From positions 62,001 through 126,000 of the forward strand of contig CAWCVC010000011.1 of NCBI GenBank assembly GCA_963798805.1: a stretch of DNA of 64,000 nt, read 5' to 3'. Shown piece after piece: positions 48,584-55,970 of this stretch. Position 1 is the stretch's first letter; each line of letters opens with the position of its first letter. Below the pieces are notes generated by a model. The model did not search any database and was not told where the DNA came from. It saw only the letters and a list, made by a program, of their open reading frames with translations. The translations under genes and the position numbers were made by a program. The DNA comes from CAVZCK01 sp963798805 (GTDB taxonomy: Bacteria; Pseudomonadota; Alphaproteobacteria; Rhizobiales; Rhodomicrobiaceae).

Positions 48584-48982
48584 ATGAAAGAGCTGCAGCG
48601 CATCACCTATGTCGAGGACGAGCCCCATATCCGCGAGATTGTGCAGCTCGCCCTCGAAGAGCTCGGCGGCTATACGCTTCACGTCTGCGAAAGCGGCTCG
48701 CAAGCGCTCGACACCATCCCGATCTTTCACCCCGACCTGGTCATGCTCGACGTGATGATGCCGGGCATGAACGGCATTCAGACATTCCGCTCCCTGCGCG
48801 AGCTGCCTGAGATCATCGAAACGCCGATCATCTTCGTCACCGCCAAAGCCCAGAAGCACGAAATCCAGCAATATATCTCGCTCGGCGCGGCGGATGTGAT
48901 CCCGAAGCCGTTCGACCCGGTCGCCCTGCCGGGTGAGATTTTCGCTATCTGGCGGAAATCCCAGGAGAGGCTGCTTAATTAA
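48584..48982 (+). CDS. Single-domain response regulator
   Basis: 132 residues from ATG 48584, behind GGAGTGGAGAG; the open frame upstream to 48506 has no receiver similarity. Acidic residues are in ITYVEDEPHIREIVQL, phospho-acceptor Asp56 in LVMLDVMMPGMNG, and Lys in VIPKPFDPV. No output domain. It is followed after two bases by the HPt gene, suggesting tight co-expression and phosphate exchange between the pair. Confidence 0.9.
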   Translation: MKELQRITYVEDEPHIREIVQLALEELGGYTLHVCESGSQALDTIPIFHPDLVMLDVMMPGMNGIQTFRSLRELPEIIETPIIFVTAKAQKHEIQQYISLGAADVIPKPFDPVALPGEIFAIWRKSQERLLN

Positions 48983-48984
48983 CC

Positions 48985-49377
48985 ATGCAGGACAAGCTCA
49001 GCACCGTGATCGAGAAGCATTGCGAGACGATCAAGGCGAGCGTCGATTCGCTCGGCGCGATGCTGGAGGATCTGGCGCGGCACGCCGCCGATCCGCAGGA
49101 GCGACTCGGGCAAGCCAAGGCCCTGAGCCACCAGCTCAAAGGCAGCAGCGGCACCGCCGGTTTCATGGAGATCGGCGCCGCCGCGACCGCGCTCGACGCG
49201 CATCTGGGTCAGTTGCGCGGCGGTGCGCTGCCGGACAGCGCAGCCGGCATTGCCCAGGCGATGACGCTGTATCAGGAGCTTTACCGGATCGCCTCCTCGA
49301 CGACCCCGTGCTGCTCCTGGCTCTATGGCGTCGATCTCAGCAAGCTCGCACCGAACCCGCGGCCGGCCGCCTCTTGA
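48985..49377 (+). CDS. HPt (histidine phosphotransfer) domain protein
   Basis: 130-residue all-helical protein with the Hpt motif LSHQLKGSSGTAGFMEIG; His49 is the phosphorylatable residue. It ends the seven-gene signalling run and would complete a His-Asp-His-Asp relay with the hybrid kinase receiver and the stand-alone regulators. It is convergent with lepA, twelve bases away. The C terminus (CCSWLYGVDLSKL) has two adjacent Cys of unknown importance. Confidence 0.88.
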   Translation: MQDKLSTVIEKHCETIKASVDSLGAMLEDLARHAADPQERLGQAKALSHQLKGSSGTAGFMEIGAAATALDAHLGQLRGGALPDSAAGIAQAMTLYQELYRIASSTTPCCSWLYGVDLSKLAPNPRPAAS

Positions 49378-49389
49378 GGACCGCCGCCG

Positions 49390-51253
49390 CTAATTCTCGT
49401 CCATCTTCAGAGCGGCGATGAAGGCTTCCTGCGGGATCTCGACGCGGCCGAACTGGCGCATCTTCTTCTTACCTTCCTTCTGCTTGTCGAGCAGCTTGCG
49501 CTTGCGGGTCACGTCGCCGCCATAGCATTTGGCGGTCACGTCCTTGCGCAGGGCGGAGAGCGTCTCGCGCGCAATGATCTTGCCGCCGATCGCCGCCTGG
49601 ATCGGGATCTTGAACAGATGCCGCGGGATCAGCTCCTTCAGCTTCTCGCACATCACCCGGCCGCGCTGCATGGCGCGTGCCCGGTGAACGATCATCGACA
49701 GGGCATCGACCGGCTCGTCATTAACGAGGATCGACATTTTGACCAGGTCGCCGGCCTCATAGCCGATGATCTCGTAGTCGAATGAGGCATAGCCGCTGGT
49801 CACCGATTTCAGCCGGTCGTAAAAGTCGAACACCACCTCGTTGAGCGGCAGCTCATAGACCACCATCGCCCGGCTGCCGGCATAGGAGAGATCCTTCTGC
49901 CGCCCGCGCCGGTCCTCGCAGAGCTTCAGGACCGCGCCGAGATATTCGTCGGGCACCAGGATGGTCGCCTTGATCCAGGGCTCCTCGATACGGTCGATCT
50001 TCACCACCTCCGGCATGTCGGCAGGATTGTGCATCTCCTGCATCGAGCCGTCGGTCATGTAGAGATGATAGACGACGCTCGGGGCGGTGGTGATCAGGTC
50101 GATATTGAACTCGCGCTCCAGCCGCTCGCGGATGATCTCCAGATGCAGGAGGCCGAGACAGCCGCAGCGGAAGCCGAAGCCGAGCGCTGCCGAGGTCTCC
50201 ATCTCATACTGAAACGAGGCATCGTTCAGCCGCAGCTTGCCCATTGCCTCGCGCAGATCCTCGAATTGCGCGCTGTCAACCGGGAACAGGCCGCAGAACA
50301 CCACCGGCTGGACTTCCTTGAAGCCGGGCAGCGGCTCGGCGGCCGGGCGCTTCTCCTCGGTAATAGTGTCACCGACGCGGGTGTCGGCTACCTCCTTAAT
50401 TGCGGCGGTAAAAAAGCCGATTTCGCCGGCCGATAGGCTGTCGCGGGCTTCCTGCTTCGGGCGGAAAATACCGACGCGGTCGACCAGATGGCTGGAGCCG
50501 GTCGACATCATCCTGACGCGCTGGCCCTTGGCGAGCTTGCCGTCGACAATGCGCGTCAGCACCACGACGCCGAGATAGGGATCATACCAACTATCGACCA
50601 GCATGGCCTTGAGCGGTGCTTTCGGATCGCCCTTCGGCGCCGGCAGCCGGTGGACGATGGCTTCGAGCACCTCCGGCACGCCGAGACCAGACTTGGCGGA
50701 AATTTCCAGCACGTCCGTCGCATCTAGCCCGATCACATCCTCGATCTGCTGGCGCACCCGGTCCGGCTCGGCCGCCGGCAGGTCGATCTTGTTCAGGATC
50801 GGCACGATCTCGTGATTGTTGTCGATGGCCTTATAGACATTGGCGAGCGTCTGCGCCTCGACGCCCTGGCTGGCATCGACCACCAGCAGCGAACCCTCGC
50901 AGGCCGCTAAGCTCCGGCTCACCTCATAGGCGAAATCCACATGGCCGGGCGTGTCGATCAGATTGAGCTGATAGTCGACGCCGTCGCGCGCCTTGTAATC
51001 GAGCCGCACGGTCTGCGCCTTGATGGTGATGCCGCGCTCGCGCTCGAGATCCATCGAGTTCGAGCACCTGCGCCTTCATCTCGCGCTCGGTCAGCCCGCC
51101 GCAGATCTGGATCAGCCGGTCGGCCAGCGTCGACTTGCCGTGGTCGATATGGGCGATGATCGCAAAATTGCGGATGCGCTCCATGGGGGGCGCTTCCGTC
51201 ATGGCGGCGCGCGCGGTGGCCGTGCCGGCTGATGTCGGTGTCGCAATGCTCAT
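49390..51253 (-). pseudogene. lepA: Elongation factor 4 (LepA) with a single-base frameshift
   Basis: From ATG 51253 the first frame gives ERIRNFAIIAHIDHGKSTLA (GTPase G1) to EREMKAQVLE, then garbage. The other frame resumes at MDLERERGITIKAQTVRLDY (G2 region) and continues with DTPGHVDF, NKIDLP and a complete C-terminal domain to the normal ending. Family members read KAQVLDSMDLERERG here. One extra T at 51059-51060 on the plus strand (GAGTTCGAG where GAGTCGAG is expected) explains the break. LepA back-translocates ribosomes and is dispensable in many bacteria, so both a real mutation and a sequence error are possible. Everything else is well conserved. Confidence 0.9.
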
Positions 51254-51328
51254 GGCGGTTAGATAATGGAAAAGCAGGAGGGCGCAAAGGCCCTCAATCC
51301 GCTAAGAGGCAGCTCTGCGCACAATGTC

Positions 51329-52015
51329 TCAGGCAATACCGGGCAGCGGCGAGACGCCGAATAGCCAGGGGTGCAGATAGAAAAGGACGGCCCAGAGCAC
51401 GACGGCAACGGCGATCCGCCACCAGCCTATCTCCTTGAGGCTGAGCTTTGCCCTGCCCCGCAAGGCCGCCACAAAAGGCACAAACGAGGTCTCGGCGGCG
51501 AAGTGCTGCCAGCCCGCCAAGGTCGCGGCCTTGCGCCGGTCCTGCAGCCAGGCACCCCCGATCGCCACGATGGCGAACACCCCGAAGAACCAGAAGCCGC
51601 GCCAGTTCGGCTCGGCAACGAGATGCGCGATCGCCCACATGCCGAAGCCCCACATCAGCGGGTGGCGGGTGATGGCAAAAATGCCATGGCCGATATCAGG
51701 CCGCTCCAAGAGCGCGCCAGCGTGCGGCGTGCTCGGATTGGGCGATGCAACGCCGCCGACCGCAAGGATCAGGGCGAACAGCACCAGGAGCGCCTGTATC
51801 CAGGGCCACCAATCGAGGACGTTCCACAGCGGTGGGTCGAAAGCCGTATGCTCGAATGCCCAGATCCACCAGATGATGGTGGCGAAGGAGAGCAATACGA
51901 AGAGGCCCATATAGGGCCCTTCGCCGATGGCGCCGACGACGGCCGACCTCAGCGGCGTCGCAGGCACCAGATGTATGGCAAGAAACAGCAAACCCGCTAT
52001 GACGAGCATAGCCAT
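51329..52015 (-). CDS. NnrU-like integral membrane protein
   Basis: 228 residues with about six hydrophobic helices, including LVIAGLLFLAIHLVPATPLR at the N terminus and the NnrU-family block GIFAITRHPLMWGFGMWAIAH (about 115-135). NnrU-type proteins are related to isoprenylcysteine methyltransferase-like membrane folds and were first noted near denitrification genes; no denitrification gene is near here. ATG 52015 is preceded by GGGAGGGGG. The frame stays open far upstream without meaning. Confidence 0.82.
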   Translation of the reverse strand: MAMLVIAGLLFLAIHLVPATPLRSAVVGAIGEGPYMGLFVLLSFATIIWWIWAFEHTAFDPPLWNVLDWWPWIQALLVLFALILAVGGVASPNPSTPHAGALLERPDIGHGIFAITRHPLMWGFGMWAIAHLVAEPNWRGFWFFGVFAIVAIGGAWLQDRRKAATLAGWQHFAAETSFVPFVAALRGRAKLSLKEIGWWRIAVAVVLWAVLFYLHPWLFGVSPLPGIA

Positions 52016-52208
52016 GATGACCCCCTCCCCGTCGCTAAATGGCCAGTTCGCAAACCCCTGACATTTTTTGGCCCTATCAGAACCCAACTTCGCCCAAGAA
52101 TCAGCAGCAGAATCAGGCGAACTGCGAATTCGGGACACCAGGATAAGGCTTTTCCATGACGCGGACGTCACGATCGGGCAAGGGCCCTTGCGCGGCGCTT
52201 TGCGAACC

Positions 52209-52225
52209 CTTAGAACGATTCTAAA
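52209..52225 (+). promoter_or_regulatory. Irr-box/ICE-type operator upstream of mbfA
   Basis: CTTAGAACGATTCTAAA is a near-perfect palindrome matching the known iron-control element TTTAGAA-N3-TTCTAAA in all but the first base. It ends 24 bases before the mbfA start, over the probable promoter/leader. In rhizobia the haem-sensing regulator Irr represses mbfA through such a site at low iron. Confidence 0.85.
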
Positions 52226-52249
52226 TTGATCGCGTGAAGGAGATGACCC

Positions 52250-53206
52250 GTGAGGCAGTTCGCCCAGCTCAGTGACCGCGAGGTCCTTGCCCTGGCCATA
52301 ACGCTGGAAGAAGAGCACTCGCGCATCTATCAGGACTATGCCGACGGGTTGAAGGAGAATTTTCCCGCCTCCGCGCAGGTCTTCATCGAGATGGCCCAGG
52401 AAGAGGATGAGCATCGCAGCTGGCTGATCGACCTCTACCGCAAGAAATTCGGCGAACATATCCCGCTCATCCGGCCGCACGACATCCAGGGCTTCGTCCG
52501 TCATCGCCCGCTCTGGACCGTGCGCCCGCTCGGGCTCGATATCGTGCGGCGGCAGGCCGAGGAGATCGAATATGAGACGCGCCTGTTCTACGAGCGTGCC
52601 ATGGCCCGCACGACCGACGCCGCCACGCGCAAGCTGCTCGGCGACCTTGCCGCGGCCGAGCGAGGCCACGAATCGCTCGCTCACCGCCTGACCGAGCTGC
52701 ATCTGACGCGCTCGGCGCGCAGCGAGGAGGAGGAGACGCGCCACCGCATCTTCGTGCTGCAGGTGGTGCAGCCGGGGCTCGCCGGGCTGATGGATGGCTC
52801 GGTCTCGACGCTCGCGCCACTGTTCGCAGCGGCCTTCGCCACGCGCCAGACCTGGGAGACCTTTCTCGTCGGCCTCGCCGCTTCGGTCGGCGCAGGCGTG
52901 TCCATGGGCTTTGCCGAGGCGATGTCGGATGACGGCTCGCTCACCGGGCGCGGCAAGCCCTGGATCCGCGGTGCGATTACCGGCATGATGACCACGGTCG
53001 GCGGCATCGGCCACACGATCCCGTACCTCATCGGCAATTTCAAGGTTGCCACCTCGATCGCCATCGGCGTCGTTATGATCGAGCTCTGGGTGATCGCCTG
53101 GATCCGCTCGCGCTATATGGATACGCGCTTCCTGCGCGCTGCCTTGGAGGTGGTCGTCGGCGGGCTGATCGTCTTCGCGGCGGGAATCTTGATCGGGAGC
53201 GCTTAA
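52250..53206 (+). CDS. mbfA: Membrane-bound ferritin/iron exporter MbfA
   Basis: 318 residues from GTG 52250 with GGAG nine bases upstream. The N-terminal rubrerythrin/ferritin-like domain (about 5-160) has carboxylate/His iron ligands in LEEEHSRIYQDYA, MAQEEDEHRSW, EEIEYETRLFYERA and AAERGHESLAH. The C-terminal VIT1-like membrane domain has helices including VVQPGLAGLMDGSVSTLAP and GAGVSMGFAEAMSDDG. MbfA exports ferrous iron and protects against iron overload and peroxide. The upstream ICE palindrome supports Irr control. Confidence 0.94.
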   Translation: MRQFAQLSDREVLALAITLEEEHSRIYQDYADGLKENFPASAQVFIEMAQEEDEHRSWLIDLYRKKFGEHIPLIRPHDIQGFVRHRPLWTVRPLGLDIVRRQAEEIEYETRLFYERAMARTTDAATRKLLGDLAAAERGHESLAHRLTELHLTRSARSEEEETRHRIFVLQVVQPGLAGLMDGSVSTLAPLFAAAFATRQTWETFLVGLAASVGAGVSMGFAEAMSDDGSLTGRGKPWIRGAITGMMTTVGGIGHTIPYLIGNFKVATSIAIGVVMIELWVIAWIRSRYMDTRFLRAALEVVVGGLIVFAAGILIGSA

Positions 53207-53257
53207 AGCGGGATGAGGAAAAGCGGGAACCGGTTTTCCGCTCGCATCCCGCTTTAA
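53203..53257. repeat. Long hairpin after mbfA
   Basis: TTAAAGCGGGATG (53203-53215) pairs exactly with CATCCCGCTTTAA (53245-53257), and the interior holds a second GGAAAA/TTTTCC arm. It begins inside the mbfA stop codon. The AGCGGGATG...GGTTTTCC layout is a dispersed palindrome type frequent in Hyphomicrobiales, and it may end or stabilise the mbfA transcript. Confidence 0.7.
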
Positions 53258-53279
53258 CTAATTGGAATCGATCCCTGTC

Positions 53280-53310
53280 ATGATTTTGGATTGATACAAT
53301 CCAAAATCAT
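53280..53310. terminator. 14-bp perfect hairpin with three-base loop
   Basis: ATGATTTTGGATTG-ATA-CAATCCAAAATCAT is a perfect 14-bp stem. It lies 23 bases after the previous hairpin and about 50 bases before the phosphodiesterase gene. It has no long T tail but is symmetrical and could act in both directions or as a dispersed repeat. Confidence 0.5.
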
Positions 53311-53362
53311 CGGGATCCAGCAGCGCGAACGCAGCATTGAACGTGGTGAGGTGCGATCTGTG

Positions 53363-53836
53363 ATGAGCGAGCGCGAAATCCCTGTCGGCATCATTTCGGA
53401 CACGCACGGGCTGCTGAGGCCTGAGGCCGTCGAGGCGCTTCGCGGTTCGGACCTCATTATCCATGCCGGCGATATCGGCAAGCCCGAGATTATCGACCAG
53501 CTTCGCCAAATCGCGCCGGTCTTTGCGGTACGCGGCAATGTCGACAGCCAGGCATGGGCGATGGCGCTTCCGCTGACAGAGCGTGTCGAGATCGGCACGT
53601 CCACTTTCTACCTCATCCACGAGATTGCTCAGCTCGGCATCGACCCGGCCGCTGCTGGCATCGCGGCAGTGGTGTTCGGGCACTCGCATAAGCCGCTGAC
53701 CGAGGCTCGCGGCGGCGTCCTCTACATCAATCCGGGAAGCGCCGGTCCTCGCCGTTTCGCGCTGCCGGTCTCGGTCGCCCGCGCGACGGTATCGGGGGAG
53801 AAAATCCGGGCGGAGATCATCGAGCTGGACGTGTAA
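53363..53836 (+). CDS. YfcE/MJ0936-type metallophosphodiesterase
   Basis: 157 residues with a complete metal site: ISDTHG (about 11-16), IIHAGDIG, VRGNVD and VVFGHSHKPL. This family hydrolyses phosphodiesters in a Mn-dependent way; physiological substrates are unknown. ATG 53363 is chosen because the frame upstream covers the hairpin. In contrast with the PdeM-like protein at 19.4 kb, all metal-binding motifs are intact here, although the third is GNVD as in this family. Confidence 0.9.
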   Translation: MSEREIPVGIISDTHGLLRPEAVEALRGSDLIIHAGDIGKPEIIDQLRQIAPVFAVRGNVDSQAWAMALPLTERVEIGTSTFYLIHEIAQLGIDPAAAGIAAVVFGHSHKPLTEARGGVLYINPGSAGPRRFALPVSVARATVSGEKIRAEIIELDV

Positions 53837-53937
53837 GCCCGGCCAACTATGTCGGCGCAAGCTTTTGAAAATATCGCTCACCGAATTGCCGGCAACAGCA
53901 TCGATGAGCAATTGGCTGGTCGGTCGGTCGATCACGA

Positions 53938-54108
53938 TCAGAGCACCAGCTTGTAGGATTGCACGAGTGCCCGAACGCCCGTCCGGTTGCCGCGCAGGCG
54001 CCGCCATTTGGCCCGTCGCCGGTTCACGAAAGTCGCAATGTTCAGCGATGCCGAGACGATGCCAACGCCGTAGCAGACGATCTGCGAGGTGATAAGAAGT
54101 GTGTTCAT
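53938..54108 (-). CDS. Small hypothetical membrane protein
   Basis: 56 residues from ATG 54108: one hydrophobic helix (about 3-27, LLITSQIVCYGVGIVSASL) then a strongly basic tail (NRRRAKWRRLRGNRTG). A helix plus positive tail fits a single-pass inner-membrane peptide. No family recognised and only a weak ribosome site, so this is a tentative call. Confidence 0.35.
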   Translation of the reverse strand: MNTLLITSQIVCYGVGIVSASLNIATFVNRRRAKWRRLRGNRTGVRALVQSYKLVL

Positions 54109-54365
54109 GATCGGAGGCCTCTTATACAGCATGTCTTCGCTTCAGAACGGCCCGCGGCGGCTCCAGCCCCGAGCCATTGGCTATGCAAAGCCGGGGGTTC
54201 GGATGCTTGCGTACACCGAAAACCGGGCTCTGCAAGAATGACGAATGACGGCTGGCCACCCCGACAGACAGAGCGGCTTTTTTTGATGGCTGGGAATGTG
54301 AGCGGAAGTGCGGGGGCGGCGGCATGGATCGGGGGATCGCAAGCCTCGAAGACGGCCGAGGCGAG

Positions 54366-55196
54366 CTAGAACGAGACCTCCAGGTCCCATTTCACCGTTA
54401 GATCCGGCGTTGCGTCGGTCGCACCGAACAACACGCCGATTGCGCTCTCGATGTCGGGCTCCTTCCCGGCGCCTTTCATCTCTTTATCGTCGTCGTCACC
54501 TTTGCCCTTCCGGTCCTTGTCTTTATCTTCGCCGAAGGAGAAGAACAAAGCCGGCCCGAGCCGGAGCTGCGTATCGTCGAAGGCGGTATGGCCTATATCG
54601 CCGATGTCGCCGAACGCCTCCACGCCGGCGCCCAGCCCTTGGCGGACCGGCACCTTGAGCTGAGCGGCATATTCGAAGCCGAGCCCCTCCTCGCGATGCG
54701 GACCGAAGGTCTTTCCGAACAGCCCGTTGAAGGTGAGGCCGCTGTCTTCGTCGCCGAACTGGACGAGCGGCCCGAACTGGACCTCGTCGGGCTCATCATG
54801 CGCGATGCCCCGGGAAACACCGGCCTGCAGGCCGAATGTGGCGTTCCAGCGCTCGACCTTGGCGAGCTGGAAGATGTTGGTGAAGTCGACCGAATTCGCC
54901 TGGAAGCCCAACCCGTCCGGCTTCTGCAGCGTCATGCCAAGCTGCGCCTGCCAGAAGCTGGTGACGCCGTAGCCGATTTCGAGTTCCTGGCCGTAGCGGA
55001 CCGTATCCGCATTGTCAACTCCGCCCTTCGGGAGGCCGGTGGCAAAAGATCCATGCGTTTCGATCTCTAGCTCGCCCTGTTCCACGCTCGGAGAGTTCAC
55101 CGAAAATTGCGCCTTTGCCGGCGCGGAGCAGGCAACGAATAGCGCGGCAACAGCGAGGGCAATCAGCCTACCCTTGAGTTTGAAGACGTTCACCAC
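54366..55196 (-). CDS. Putative outer-membrane beta-barrel protein
   Basis: 276 residues from one of two adjacent GTGs (55196/55193). The signal peptide has a hydrophobic core LIALAVAALFVACSAPAKA with cleavage near KAQF. The mature part alternates hydrophobic residues as in barrel proteins (YGQELEIGYGVTSFWQAQLG, LRLGPALFFSFG) and ends DLEVSF with terminal Phe. Between the last strands there is an unusual Lys/Asp-rich insertion (about 228-255), which may be an exposed loop. Resembles the phenol-pathway MetA/porin-like transporter group only loosely. Function unknown. Confidence 0.65.
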   Translation of the reverse strand: MVNVFKLKGRLIALAVAALFVACSAPAKAQFSVNSPSVEQGELEIETHGSFATGLPKGGVDNADTVRYGQELEIGYGVTSFWQAQLGMTLQKPDGLGFQANSVDFTNIFQLAKVERWNATFGLQAGVSRGIAHDEPDEVQFGPLVQFGDEDSGLTFNGLFGKTFGPHREEGLGFEYAAQLKVPVRQGLGAGVEAFGDIGDIGHTAFDDTQLRLGPALFFSFGEDKDKDRKGKGDDDDKEMKGAGKEPDIESAIGVLFGATDATPDLTVKWDLEVSF

Positions 55197-55479
55197 GGGA
55201 GCCCCTCAAGCAATGTCCTCCAGCACTTCCATCAAAGCTTTGCGCCGGCAATGACGCGTTGCGCGGCACATCGGAATTTCTGTTCGCCGTAGCGGCGAGG
55301 TGACAGATCGATCCCGTCACAGAGGATGTGACGGAGAGGAAAGATCGGCGCGCTTCGTTCTGGGTAGGACAAATTGTATTGTTGCTCAAAGAGATATCGG
55401 CCGGGCCGGATATTGCTAGGCCGGGTCCGCAAGTTGGGCAGCGGTCGCGGAAAGACCGGATGCTGAAAGGGAGGAAACG

Positions 55480-55915
55480 ATGAGGAGAGGATTAAGCCGT
55501 GCGGCGGTCATCGCCGCGCTGATCGGTCTAGGAGTGCCATCCGCAATGGCCGCCGGCGATCTCGCTATCAAGGGACAGAAACTCCCCGATCTGGAGATCG
55601 GCACCGGCAATGCCGGCTACGGCCTGTCGCAGAAGAAATACGACTTGGAAACCGGCAAGGCCTACCGGCTGAAGCTGAAAGGAACCGGCAAGCAGGAATG
55701 CAAGCTGCGCGGTCCGGAGTTTTTCTCCTCTATCTATATCCGCCAGATCGAGGCCGGCGAGGTCGAGATCATCAATCCGACCTTTGTCGGCTTCGAATTC
55801 GACGATCCGAGCGAGGCCGAGCTTTACTTCGTACCGGTGCGCACCGGAAAGTTCACCATCGCCTGCGCCGGCCTCGAGTTCGAAGGGCATGACTGTCGAG
55901 TTCGACATCAAATAG
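55480..55915 (+). pseudogene. Small periplasmic protein with frameshift near the C terminus
   Basis: ATG 55480 follows AGGGAGGAAACG. Signal peptide to about residue 24 (VPSAMAAG), then a beta-rich domain with KLPDLEIGTGNAGYGLSQKKY, GPEFFSSIYIR and FTIACAGLEFEG, reminiscent of cupredoxin-like folds. After EFEG the frame reads on into the convergent autotransporter gene as far as 56106. One fewer G in GAAGGGCATG (55883-55889) would give EGMTVEFDIK and stop at 55913-55915, which is a far more natural end of about 144 residues. A one-base insertion, real or technical, is inferred. Confidence 0.65.
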
Positions 55916-55970
55916 TGCGGGCGCTGCAGCGCGGCCCGATTGGGTCGCGCCAACGAGGCGAGTTGCGAAA

